Shown: one piece after another, positions 17,069-25,552 of the stretch | Layout: the number at the start of each line of letters is the position of its first letter | How positions within the stretch are numbered: position 1 is the first letter of the stretch | Source of the DNA: Chryseobacterium sp. SC28 | Lineage (GTDB): Bacteria; Bacteroidota; Bacteroidia; Flavobacteriales; Weeksellaceae | DNA: 64,000 nucleotides | Assembly: GCF_003932955.1 (NCBI RefSeq) | Contig: NZ_QOVY01000001.1 | Coordinates: 186,001 to 250,000 of the forward strand | Direction of reading: 5' to 3' | The notes under the pieces: generated by a model | What the model was told of the DNA's origin: nothing | The model's input: the letters and a program-made list of their open reading frames with translations, nothing else | The model's database searches: none | Position numbers and translations under genes: made by a program

Positions 17069-17503
17069 TTAATTAACTCCGAAAACCCTTGCCCAAGGGA
17101 AGGCGAACACAAAAAGCGCGACAGCTACTAATCCTAATGATACAACAGGGATGGTCAATTTGTCGTTTGTTTTCAGCTTTTTGTTGATGATTGTCATCAC
17201 AACTGCGGCGATCAGCATCGAGAAAGGATGTTCCACATAGGTAAATCTAAGATCGGCATTTTTCATCACGGCTGCCATATCGAGGCCTTTTGTAATGTTG
17301 GTAATCAGCATCACAATTCCTACAAGAAACTGCACGTGGAAGAAGATCATCGTGAAGAGGGTCACTTTTCGCAAGGCTTTCGAAATATTGCCGCTGTAAC
17401 CAAACATCGTGACGAGCAGAAGAACTACAAAAGCGGCCACCAGCAAAAGCTCGAGGTAGGCAAAACCGCGGTGAGCCTGCAATAGAATGTTGTAAATGTC
17501 CAT
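17069..17503 (-). CDS. small integral membrane protein of unknown function
   Basis: A 144-residue protein from the start at 17503 (MDIYNILLQAHRGFAYLELL), with four predicted membrane helices joined by short loops. The longer frame from 17605 is rejected because it would run through a terminator and a -7 promoter element just upstream. Similar small membrane proteins occur in Flavobacteriia under unhelpful names. The paired His residues (H11 and HPFSML later) could bind heme, but there is no proof. Confidence 0.65.
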   Translation of the reverse strand: MDIYNILLQAHRGFAYLELLLVAAFVVLLLVTMFGYSGNISKALRKVTLFTMIFFHVQFLVGIVMLITNITKGLDMAAVMKNADLRFTYVEHPFSMLIAAVVMTIINKKLKTNDKLTIPVVSLGLVAVALFVFAFPWARVFGVN

Positions 17504-17521
17504 ATTAAAAATTTTGAATGA

Positions 17522-17529
17522 CAAAGATA
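17522..17529 (-). promoter_or_regulatory. -7 promoter element for the small membrane protein gene
   Basis: Exact TATCTTTG on the minus strand, 19 bases before the ATG at 17503. It partly uses the T tract of the receptor gene's terminator. Confidence 0.5.
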
Positions 17530-17553
17530 AAAAAAATCCCGACAGAGGGGATT
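17530..17553 (-). terminator. intrinsic terminator of the TonB-dependent receptor gene
   Basis: On the minus strand AATCCC (17548-17553) pairs with GGGATT (17535-17540) around a 7-base loop, followed by a T tract. Confidence 0.7.
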
Positions 17554-17574
17554 TGTGATGATTAAAAATTTTAT

Positions 17575-20063
17575 TTAGAAGTTGAATGATACGGATGCTG
17601 ACCAAGTGGTGCCAAATCCGTAGAAAACTTCGTTTGCCACATCGATCCCGTCATAGGTCGTTCCGGCAGCATTGCTATCTCCTTGGTGAATATTGGTATA
17701 GGATTCTTGAATATAGTAAGTGTCAAACAAGTTATATACATTTCCTCTAATTGTAAATGACTGCTTATCGTTCAGAGGAATCATATAGGATGCGCCCAAA
17801 TCTACCAGACCAAAGCTAGGTAATTTCAACGAACCCTTGTCTGCGGCCTCTTGAGTTCTGAAGTTAAGCACATTTAGATTAGCATAAAGATTATCTGCAT
17901 ATCTGTACTGTGCATTGAATTTGAAGTTTTTGAAGGGCGTGACATCGAGGCCTACTGCGGCAGTGGTTTGAGCATAATTTCCTACTTTAACTTTGTCCAG
18001 ATACAAGGTGGAGGTTGCCGGTTCTGCGACTGTATTTCCGTTCGTGTCCATCGGTTCGTTGTTGTCATTAAACAAATTACCTTGCGCATTGCCGTCATAT
18101 TTCCAGTCACCTATTGAGAACATTCCTGTCAATGCAAACATCTCATTGATTTTCGCATTCATATCGATCTCGATTCCTTGGTGGATTTCGGTAATCCCTG
18201 TGATGTTGGAATAACCTCTTACACCGTTGACAGTCTCACTTCTTCTGAGGAATCTATCTTTCCAAGAAGTATTGTAAAGGTTGACATTGGCATTGAAGAA
18301 AGAAGAGCGGAATCCGTAGCCGGCTTCTACACCAAAGATTTTTTCATTGGTTAAATAGGGGTTGACAAGGTTTTGGTTATTTGGGAAAACGGCATTAAAG
18401 AAAGGCTGCTTGGAGTAATAGCCGACATTTGCGAAAACGTTGTGATTTTCATTAATGTTGTAATTGGCACCTCCTTTAACGTTATATCCCACGATATCCT
18501 CGAAGCCGGTTTTTGTATGCAGGGTTCCGGCGGTGACCACGGTTCCGTCTTTGATAAAGTTATCGATTCTTTGGAAGCTTTGGTTTGAAACCGCTCCTTG
18601 TACAAATACAGAAAGGTCGTCATTAGAATATTCAAGTTGACCAAAACCGCCATACCACAAGACTTCACCATCGTTGCTATAGCCTATTCTGTCGGCAATT
18701 GGGTCAATGCTTCCGCCAAAAGGATTCCAGTCCGGTCTTGGCTCGTAAACAGTAGAAACGTAGTTGGGCGGGATATTTTTGTTTGAAGTATCTTTATAGG
18801 CGGAAGCACCCAAAAGATCGCTAACAACTTGATAATGATAACCTTATAATATCTGGTGTCAATACCTACGCTAAAATTGAAGTTATCCGTAATCTTGTGG
18901 TTGAAGTTGGAGATCAAACCAAACCAGTTATGTGAATTGACGGATGATCTTCTGATAAGCTGTCCTGCATCAGGATTTGAAGCTTCGTTTGCTGCGACCA
19001 CCGCATCCCAGTTGTAAAGCCCGGTAGTTGCATCTCGGAAAGCACTTAGTCTTTTTCCTCCTACACTTCCTAGATCTCCGGTACCACCTCCCCTACCAAA
19101 AGAAGCATAAACCACGGTATTCAATTTGGAATCTTCACTCATCGTATAATCCCAGTTCAAAGACATGATGGGTTTATGATAGTAGTTTACTCTGTTGGAA
19201 TATTCTCTTCCGTTCAAATATCCCCAATCCGCATTGTATCTTCTGTCCGGTTTTCCATCGGAACCATATTTTAAAAGTTCAGAAAGCTTGATCTGGTAAG
19301 CTCTTTGGTTGTGTTCTTGAGGAGCTCCTGTGAAAGTGAATTGAAAGTCATGTTTTTGGTTAGGCTGAAAACCCAGTGCGAAATAATAATTATAACCTTC
19401 AAATTTGGTTCCGTCAGCATAAGTGTTTCCTGCTGTTCTAGACAACAAAAAGGACGAAGACCATCCTTTATTGGACTTACCTGTGTTGTAAGCAAAGGAA
19501 GATTTGTAATATCCGTCATTTCCAACGCCGGCCGTTACAACACCGCCTTGCTTTTTATCGGCTGATCTTGTAAAAACGTTGATGGTTCCGCCCACTGAAG
19601 CGATGGCCAATTTGGAAGAACCCAAACCGCGCTGCACTTGGATTGCCGAAGTTACATCGGAAAGACCTGCCCAGTTTGACCAATAAACAGCCCCGTTCTC
19701 CATATCGTTCACGGGCATACCGTTTATCATCACCGCAATATTAATTTGGTCAAATCCACGAATACCAATTTTGCTATCTCCAAAACCACCACCCGATTTT
19801 GTAGCATAAACGGAAGGCGTGGTGTTTAAGATTTCAGGGAATTCTTGGTTACCAAGTCTTTCGACAATTTGTGCTTCTTTGACTGTGGAAACTGCCACAG
19901 GCGTCTTCCTGTCTTTTGCGATGTCAGCAACGCCTGTCAGCACAACTTGTTCGATGTCATTACTCTGTGTCAGTGTATCCTGAGTAGTTTGGGCGAAGTA
20001 AAAACTTGCCGTACTCATCGTCAGCATAAGGACCAATGCCGGTTTTTTCGATAACATTTTCAT
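17575..20063 (-). pseudogene. TonB-dependent outer-membrane receptor, interrupted by one frameshift
   Basis: Two overlapping frames encode the halves of one receptor of about 829 residues. The 5' part (from 20063) has a signal peptide ending FYFAQ, then a plug domain (EQVVLTGVADIAKDRKTPVAV, INGMPVNDMENGAVYWSNW, GLGSSKLAIASVGGTINVFTR) and the first barrel strands. The 3' part (ending 17575) has the remaining strands, including SYMIPLNDKQSFTIRGNVYNLFDTYY and a terminal aromatic FNF. At 18842-18843 the coding strand has GG where GGG would restore continuity: YYKGYHYQVVSDLLGASAYKD reads through with one added base. The rest shows no decay, so a recent mutation or a sequencing error in the G run are both possible. 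Likely imports an iron complex, vitamin or glycan. Confidence 0.9.
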
Positions 20064-20124
20064 TCTTTTAAGATTTTATGTCGCAAAAGTCTTAAAAAAA
20101 TAGTCAGTATCTGTTAATAGAATG

Positions 20125-20988
20125 TTAAATCTGTAAAGCCTTGAGACTGAGGTCGATATTGCTATAAGAATGGGTCAAGGCGCCCGCTGAGATAAAATCT
20201 ACCCCTGTTTTTGCCACCAAATTTAACATATCACGCCCGATTCCGCCGGAGGCTTCTGTTTCGGATTTCTTGTTGACGATTTTTACGGCTTCTGCCATCA
20301 TTTCTACCGGCATATTGTCAAACATTATCCGGTCGGCGCCAACCGCCACGGCTTCTTTTACTTCATCGAGACTCCTCGTTTCGACCTCGATCTTAAGTTT
20401 TAGCTTGTTTTTTTTGACGTAATCTCTCGCCATTTTCACCGCATTGGTAATGCTTCCGTTGTAATCGATGTGGTTGTCTTTCAGCATTATCATATCGTAC
20501 AATCCGAATCTGTGATTGGTTCCTCCGCCGATGGCGACCGCCCATTTTTCGCATACACGGAAATTGGGCGTAGTTTTTCTGGTGTCCAGAAGTTTTGTTT
20601 TGGTTCCGATCAATCGGGAGTTCCAGTCGTGCGTCATCGTTGCGATGCCGCTCATCCTTTGCATACAGTTGAGAACCAATCTTTCTGTGGACAGAATTGA
20701 TCTTGCTTTTCCCGAAACTATAAAAGCGATGTCACCTTTCTTTGCCGGTTCGCCATCCTTAATGAACACTTCTACTTTTAGATTTTTGTCAAAAAATTTA
20801 AAAATAATTTCTGCCAATTCTACTCCCGCAAGGATGCAATCTTCTTTTACAATAAGCTGTGCCTTTTGCTCCAGGGCTTTTGGAATGGTGGAAAGCGTAG
20901 AATGGTCACCGCTCTGTATATCTTCTTCCAAAGCTGTTTTGATGAATTCTTTCAGGACTTTGTCGCTGGCGTAGGCGGGTCTCTTCAT
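20125..20988 (-). CDS. nadC: nicotinate-nucleotide pyrophosphorylase (quinolinate phosphoribosyltransferase)
   Basis: Converts quinolinate and PRPP to nicotinate mononucleotide in NAD synthesis. It has 287 residues. Segments GDHSTLSTIPK (N-terminal domain), ERLVLNCMQRMSGIAT, LDTRKTTPNFRVCEKWAVAIGGGTNHRFGLYDMIMLKDNH (phosphate and quinolinate binding) and the barrel motif IKVExxxLDE-like IEVETRSLDEV are clear. The ATG overlaps the stop codon of the upstream remnant as ATGA. It lies downstream of nadB, so quinolinate synthesis and use are grouped. Confidence 0.95.
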   Translation of the reverse strand: MKRPAYASDKVLKEFIKTALEEDIQSGDHSTLSTIPKALEQKAQLIVKEDCILAGVELAEIIFKFFDKNLKVEVFIKDGEPAKKGDIAFIVSGKARSILSTERLVLNCMQRMSGIATMTHDWNSRLIGTKTKLLDTRKTTPNFRVCEKWAVAIGGGTNHRFGLYDMIMLKDNHIDYNGSITNAVKMARDYVKKNKLKLKIEVETRSLDEVKEAVAVGADRIMFDNMPVEMMAEAVKIVNKKSETEASGGIGRDMLNLVAKTGVDFISAGALTHSYSNIDLSLKALQI

Positions 20989-21197
20989 TTGGTGTGGATG
21001 TTCTTATTAAGCTCATTTTCAATTTCTTCAATGCTTGGGAGGGAAGATTTAAGGTTTTCGGGCAATATTTTTCTTAATTCGTAGGAAGAAATTCCCAAGG
21101 GTTTGTGCAAATCTGTCAAAGAATATTCTGCAATAATGTCATCTTTCGTTTTGCAAATTATCAATCCAAGCGTTGCATTGTCCATTTCGTCACGCAA
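20985..21197 (-). pseudogene. C-terminal remnant of a YhcG/DUF1016-family nuclease
   Basis: A 70-codon frame whose whole length matches the C-terminal end of DUF1016 (YhcG) PD-(D/E)XK proteins: DNATLGLIICKTKDDIIAEYSL, HKPLGISSYEL, then LPENLKSSLPSIEEIENEL. The full proteins are about 350 residues; the N-terminal domain and most of the nuclease domain are missing, and an in-frame stop lies a few codons upstream. It opens at a TTG and its stop overlaps the nadC start. It is a fragment left between nadB and nadC, possibly still translated through coupling. Confidence 0.8.
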
Positions 21198-21220
21198 TTG
21201 TTTTAGTATATTTCAGTTAA

Positions 21221-22816
21221 TTACTCATTGATTACAAGCGGTTTCGTAGCCAAATCCTTATTATAAAACGCCCCTTTATTCTCTTTCATTTCTAATGATT
21301 GCTTGATAATCAAATAAGAAACATTCACAAGATTCCTCAATTCCGAAAGCTGTGGCGAAAGGATAGAATAGTTATAAAGTTCAGTTACCGCTTCATAGAT
21401 TTCGCGCTGTTTTTTCTTCGCGAGTTCCAGTCTCGCATTGCTTCTCACAATGGCGACCAAATCGCTCATCATTTCCTGAAGTTGTTTTCGGAGGTACGTT
21501 ATCAGAACCATTTCGTCCATCATTTTCATCCCTTCGTCATTCCATTCCGGGACAGCCTTGAGGTCATCAAAATTAAAATCGTTTTCTTTTAAAAGTTCGA
21601 CTGTTTTCATCGCTGCATTATGCCCGAATACCAAACCTTCTAATAATGAATTGGACGCCAACCGATTGGCGCCGTGAAGTCCGGAATTGGTACATTCGCC
21701 CACTGCAAACAGATTTTTGATGGAGGACTGTCCATCTCTGTCAATTTCAATTCCGCCCATCAAATAATGGCAAGCCGGCACCACGGGGATCGGTTCTTTC
21801 ATCGGATCTATGCCCTCATCCAGGCATTTTTGATAAATATTTGGGAAGTGATGGATGAATTTTTCCTTGTCCATTTCGCGACAGTCCAAGCCAACGTAGC
21901 TGTCTCCGCTGATCTTCAGTTCATTGTCGATTGCTCTTGCAACGATGTCTCGGGAAGCCAATTCTTCTCGCTCGTCATACTTGTGCATAAAGCGCTTTCC
22001 GGATTTGGTTCTCAATTTTGCCCCATCCCCGCGCACAGCTTCCGAAATCAGGAAGAGCATTCCCTCTCTTTTGGAGTACATCGCCGTCGGGTGGAACTGG
22101 TAGTATTGCATATTGGAAACCTTGCCGTGCGCTCTGTGAACGAAGGCGATTCCGTCTCCAGTAGCAATAATGGGATTGGTCGTGTTTCTGTAAACGTGGC
22201 CTGCGCCGCCCGTCGCAACCAATGTAATTTTGGCCGTTATTTTTTTTATTTTTTTGTTGTTCTCGTCTAGGATATAAGCGCCGTAGCAGTCGAGGTTTTC
22301 TTTATCGAATTCCTTATTGGGAACGTGGTGCTGGGTAATGAGATCGATGACATAATGGTGCGCCAGCAATTCGATATTCGGAGAGTTTTTTACGGTTTCC
22401 AGCAGCGCTCTTTCGATCTCAAAACCGGTGATGTCTTTGTGATGTACAATTCGGTTTTCCGTGTGTCCGCCTTCTCTTCCGAGGGCATATCGGCCTTTTT
22501 CCTGATCGAATTTGGCGCCCCATTCCACGATTTCATGGAATCTTAGCGGTGCTTCTTCCACCACCATTTTTACGATTTCGGGGTCATTGATGTAATCTCC
22601 TGCCCGCAGTGTGTCGTCTATATGTTTTTGGAAATTATCTTTGGTGAAATCTGTAACCACTGCCAGGCCGCCTTGTGCATATTTGGTGTTGCTTTCATCT
22701 TCGTTGGCTTTGGTCACGATGATGATCTTTGTCTCCGGCAATTGTTCGGAAATCTTGATGGCATAAGAAAGGCCTGAGATTCCGGAACCGATGACGAGAA
22801 CGTCTGTTTTTATCAT
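21221..22816 (-). CDS. nadB: L-aspartate oxidase
   Basis: Oxidises aspartate to iminoaspartate, the first step of de novo NAD synthesis, with FAD. The protein has 531 residues. The N-terminal dinucleotide motif is VLVIGSGISGLSYA, followed by KANEDESNTKYAQGGLAVV. HRAHGKVSNMQYYQFHPTA and RGDGAKL are substrate-binding segments of the family. A second flavin motif is GECTNSGLHGANRLASNSLLEGLVFG, and the helical C-terminal domain is complete. It is first of the nadB-(remnant)-nadC group. Confidence 0.96.
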   Translation of the reverse strand: MIKTDVLVIGSGISGLSYAIKISEQLPETKIIIVTKANEDESNTKYAQGGLAVVTDFTKDNFQKHIDDTLRAGDYINDPEIVKMVVEEAPLRFHEIVEWGAKFDQEKGRYALGREGGHTENRIVHHKDITGFEIERALLETVKNSPNIELLAHHYVIDLITQHHVPNKEFDKENLDCYGAYILDENNKKIKKITAKITLVATGGAGHVYRNTTNPIIATGDGIAFVHRAHGKVSNMQYYQFHPTAMYSKREGMLFLISEAVRGDGAKLRTKSGKRFMHKYDEREELASRDIVARAIDNELKISGDSYVGLDCREMDKEKFIHHFPNIYQKCLDEGIDPMKEPIPVVPACHYLMGGIEIDRDGQSSIKNLFAVGECTNSGLHGANRLASNSLLEGLVFGHNAAMKTVELLKENDFNFDDLKAVPEWNDEGMKMMDEMVLITYLRKQLQEMMSDLVAIVRSNARLELAKKKQREIYEAVTELYNYSILSPQLSELRNLVNVSYLIIKQSLEMKENKGAFYNKDLATKPLVINE

Positions 22817-22844
22817 TATATATTATGAAATTGAAAGATTAAAA

Positions 22845-23471
22845 TTACAGAAATTTGATGAATTTATCCGCAGGTTTTCTCACTTTTTTGAAATCTTGGA
22901 AAGGATCGTCTGCTGCGCGATAGCCCAGAGCCAGAACAACGGTAATTTTTTCGCTTTTCTTATCAACGTCCAAAAACTCTTCCAAGAGGTCGGCTTTGAA
23001 ACCTTCCATAGGGCAACTGTCGATCTGTTCCAGTGCCGCAGCCATTATAAGAGAGCCCAGAACGATGTAGCTTTGCTTCTCGGCCCAACTTTCCATTTCT
23101 TTCGGAGTCAGCGTTTCCAAAAGGACATTGATGTTTTTTCTGAAAGCCGATAGTTGCTCCAAAGTGACGCCGCGCTCGTTGATAATATGACTGAAGTAAT
23201 TGTCCACATACGCTTTATTAATATTAGTCTTAGAAACCAAAACAATGAGGTGAGAGCACGTTTTGATCTGCGACGGATTGTAAAAAGCCGGCACCAACTT
23301 CTGAATCGTCGCTTCATTCTCAACGACTAAAAGGTGATAAGGCTGAAGTCCTTGTGAACTGACCGACAGGCGGCCCGCTTCCAGAATATTGTTCAGTTTT
23401 TCCGACGGAATTTTCTTTCCATCAAATTTCTTTACAGAATATCGCCAGTTAAGTGCATCCAAATAATTCAT
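22845..23471 (-). CDS. NAD(P)H-dependent nitroreductase family oxidoreductase
   Basis: A 208-residue flavin enzyme of the NfsB-like nitroreductase family. RYSVKKFDGKKIP and LSVSSQGLQPYHLLVVEN bind the FMN phosphate. GSLIMAAALEQIDSCPMEGF is the second FMN/dimer segment, and VVLALGYRAADDP is the closing motif. Likely reduces quinones or nitroaromatics; the natural substrate is unknown. A TATCTTTG -7 motif ends only four bases before the ATG, implying an almost leaderless mRNA. Confidence 0.92.
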   Translation of the reverse strand: MNYLDALNWRYSVKKFDGKKIPSEKLNNILEAGRLSVSSQGLQPYHLLVVENEATIQKLVPAFYNPSQIKTCSHLIVLVSKTNINKAYVDNYFSHIINERGVTLEQLSAFRKNINVLLETLTPKEMESWAEKQSYIVLGSLIMAAALEQIDSCPMEGFKADLLEEFLDVDKKSEKITVVLALGYRAADDPFQDFKKVRKPADKFIKFL

Positions 23472-23475
23472 TGAT

Positions 23476-23483
23476 CAAAGATA
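23476..23483 (-). promoter_or_regulatory. -7 promoter element for the nitroreductase gene
   Basis: Exact TATCTTTG on the minus strand. The ATG (23471) follows after four bases, so transcription would begin at or within a few bases of the start codon. Confidence 0.55.
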
Positions 23484-23657
23484 AGGATTTGTGGATTAGA
23501 TTGAAATATCAAATATTTTCATTCAATTTTTTTATGCTGCGCGCAGAAAAACCTTTATTGGAAAGCCTTTCTTTCATTTTTTCTTTAATCGATTTCAAAT
23601 CAAACCATTAGCCAACAATGTGATAAAATGAAAAAGTTATAAACATTAAGTATAATT

Positions 23658-23687
23658 GTGGGCAAAAGTGGTAAAATGTGGTAAAAT
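23658..23687 (+). promoter_or_regulatory. MraZ-binding box: three direct repeats at 10-bp period
   Basis: GTGGGCAAAA, GTGGTAAAAT and GTGGTAAAAT start at 23658, 23668 and 23678, exactly one helical turn apart. MraZ proteins of E. coli and mycoplasmas bind direct TGGG/GTGG-type repeats with 10-bp spacing upstream of mraZ and repress the dcw operon. The repeats end seven bases before the -7 element and cover the -33 region, ideal for repression. Binding here is inferred. Confidence 0.75.
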
Positions 23688-23693
23688 TTTATA

Positions 23694-23701
23694 TAAATTT
23701 G
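23694..23701 (+). promoter_or_regulatory. -7 promoter element of the dcw operon
   Basis: Exact TAAATTTG. The mraZ ATG lies at 23708, six bases downstream, so the transcript should be leaderless or nearly so. Confidence 0.65.
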
Positions 23702-23707
23702 CTCCAA

Positions 23708-24175
23708 ATGAAAAACTTCATTGGGACATACGAGTGCAAGATTGATGACAAAGGGCGCATCAAACTGCCTGCTTCGCTTACGAAGCAGATGGAAAATTTT
23801 GCCGATCAACCATTTATCGTCAAGCGATCGGTGTTCCAAAAATGTCTGGAAGTCTATCCGATGGCGCCGTGGGACCAACTGATGGAGAAGATTAATGCGC
23901 TGAATCGTTTTGTAAAGAAAAACGCAGACTTCGTCAGAATGTTTACCGCCGGGGTGAAAACAGTGGAAATGGACAATGTGGGTCGTTTGCAAATCAGCAA
24001 AGATCTGACGCAGTATGCGAACCTCAGCAAGGAAATCGTGATTACAAGCGCCGGCGAATTGTTTGAAATTTGGGATAAAGAATCCTACGAACAAGTCATC
24101 GTGGTAAGCGAAATGGATTTTGCAAATCTCGCCGAAGATGTGATGGGAAATTTAGATTCTAAGAACCAAGAATAA
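23708..24175 (+). CDS. mraZ: division/cell wall cluster transcriptional repressor MraZ
   Basis: A 155-residue DNA-binding protein that heads the dcw cluster and represses it. Two tandem SpoVT-AbrB-like domains are visible: GTYECKIDDKGRIKLPASL (N-terminal) and VEMDNVGRLQISKDL (C-terminal), each with the DxxGR signature. The ATG at 23708 gives the usual MKNFIGTYE start; the longer frame from 23678 would begin inside the repeats and promoter. Three 10-bp repeats upstream are its expected operator, so it probably regulates itself and the downstream genes. Confidence 0.95.
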   Translation: MKNFIGTYECKIDDKGRIKLPASLTKQMENFADQPFIVKRSVFQKCLEVYPMAPWDQLMEKINALNRFVKKNADFVRMFTAGVKTVEMDNVGRLQISKDLTQYANLSKEIVITSAGELFEIWDKESYEQVIVVSEMDFANLAEDVMGNLDSKNQE

Positions 24176-24184
24176 AGAAAAGAG

Positions 24185-24205
24185 CTGTCAACCGACAACG
24201 ATCAA
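24185..24205 (+). repeat. heptad repeat array (CNNNCAA type)
   Basis: Three consecutive 7-base units, CTGTCAA, CCGACAA and CGATCAA, in the mraZ-rsmH gap. The same unit type recurs at 25155-25182 and inside murG. Confidence 0.6.
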
Positions 24206-24219
24206 CTAAAACCTAAAAA

Positions 24220-25113
24220 ATGTATCACAATCCGGTCTTGCTCCAGCAGAGTGTCGATGGTTTGGTTACCAATCCAGACGGGATTTACGTGGATTGCACT
24301 TTCGGCGGCGGCGGCCATTCCCGCGAAATTCTCCGCAGGCTTTCTGAAAAAGGAAAGTTGTACGCTTTCGATCAGGACTTGGATGCTCTGAAAAACAATA
24401 TTGATGACCCCAGATTCACGCTTATCAATCAGAATTTCAGGTTTTTGGAGAATTCGTTATTGGCTTACGGCGTCACGAGCGTGGACGGAATTTTGGCCGA
24501 TTTGGGTGTTTCTTCGCATCAGTTTGATGAGGCTCAGCGGGGATTTTCCATCCGAAGCAAGGCGCCTTTGGATATGAGAATGAATGTGAGGCAAAATATA
24601 GATGCTAAGAAAATCATCAATGAATATGAGGAGGAAGATCTGGCGAATGTGCTATACAATTATGGCGAATTAAGGGAATCCAGAAAGTTGGCCAGAGAAA
24701 TCGTTCATCACAGAAAAACTAAAAAAATCAATACGACGGATGATTTGAAATCACTTTTCAGCTACATCCCGGCTTTCAAACAAAATAAATTCTTCGCTCA
24801 GATTTTTCAGGCGATAAGAATTGAAGTGAATCAGGAATTGGAGGCATTGAAAGAGTTATTAATTCAGTCCTATAAAGTTTTGAAACCGGAGGGCCGATTG
24901 GTAGTGATTTCCTATCATTCTTTGGAAGATCGGTTGGTAAAAAGATTCCTGAAAAACGGAATGTTCGAGGGCGAACCAAAGCGTGATATCTACGGGAATT
25001 ATAAAAAAACTTTTGAACTACTGAAAACAAAAGCAACCGTCCCCGATGATAAAGAAATAGAAGAAAACTCACGCGCAAGAAGCGCAAAAATGAGAATAGG
25101 AACAAAATTATAG
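24220..25113 (+). CDS. rsmH: 16S rRNA (cytosine(1402)-N(4))-methyltransferase
   Basis: Methylates N4 of C1402 in the decoding centre of 16S rRNA using SAM. The protein has 297 residues. Visible motifs are YHNPVLLQQSVDGL at the N-terminus, VDCTFGGGGHSREIL (SAM loop), GILADLGVSSHQFDEAQRGFSI, LDMRMN, and VVISYHSLEDRLVKRFLK, followed by the C-terminal NSRARSAKMRIG. Second gene of the dcw cluster in the standard position. Confidence 0.97.
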   Translation: MYHNPVLLQQSVDGLVTNPDGIYVDCTFGGGGHSREILRRLSEKGKLYAFDQDLDALKNNIDDPRFTLINQNFRFLENSLLAYGVTSVDGILADLGVSSHQFDEAQRGFSIRSKAPLDMRMNVRQNIDAKKIINEYEEEDLANVLYNYGELRESRKLAREIVHHRKTKKINTTDDLKSLFSYIPAFKQNKFFAQIFQAIRIEVNQELEALKELLIQSYKVLKPEGRLVVISYHSLEDRLVKRFLKNGMFEGEPKRDIYGNYKKTFELLKTKATVPDDKEIEENSRARSAKMRIGTKL

Positions 25114-25183
25114 TTGATGATTTTTAGTAGATGGTTGTTGGAGAAATTCTAAATCTAACAACTGTCAACCGACAACAAACAAC
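25114..25183. repeat. facing pair of heptad repeat arrays
   Basis: The left array (25114-25141) reads TTGATGA, TTTTTAG, TAGATGG, TTGTTGG. The right array (25155-25182) reads CTAACAA, CTGTCAA, CCGACAA, CAAACAA. The two are in inverted orientation (TTGNNNG versus CNNNCAA) and fill nearly the whole rsmH-ftsL gap, so the transcript could fold on itself. Confidence 0.6.
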
Positions 25184-25189
25184 CAAAAA

Positions 25190-25552
25190 ATGGCAAAATT
25201 AACTCAAAGCAAACAGAAGAAACTCACTTTTATGGACATCATAAAGGGGAATTTTCTTAACCGCGATGAGGTAAAAGCCCATTATAAATATTTTCTCTTC
25301 ATCTTCGGACTGTTGCTGATAATGATCTACACCAATCACCACGTGAACACCAAAATAGAGCGTATCAACAAGTTGAAAGAAGAAACAGAAGAATACAAAT
25401 CCCGAAATGCCTACGCACAAAGCAGGCTGATAAAAATAAGAATGGAATCCGAGTTGGGAAAAGAAATGGTGCAGGATTCACTCGTGAGCTTAGACAGCCA
25501 TCCACTCAAATTATTGATAAAACCAGACAGTACCGATGAGAAGTCCGAATAA
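25190..25552 (+). CDS. ftsL: FtsL-like cell division protein
   Basis: A 120-residue bitopic membrane protein. A cytoplasmic N-terminus of ~35 residues is followed by one membrane helix (YFLFIFGLLLIMIYT) and a periplasmic coiled coil (INKLKEETEEYKSRNAYAQSRLIKIR). Size, topology and position between rsmH and the division transpeptidase identify it as FtsL-like; primary sequence of FtsL is poorly conserved. FtsL forms a complex that activates septal peptidoglycan synthesis. It overlaps the next gene by 17 bases. Confidence 0.85.
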   Translation: MAKLTQSKQKKLTFMDIIKGNFLNRDEVKAHYKYFLFIFGLLLIMIYTNHHVNTKIERINKLKEETEEYKSRNAYAQSRLIKIRMESELGKEMVQDSLVSLDSHPLKLLIKPDSTDEKSE

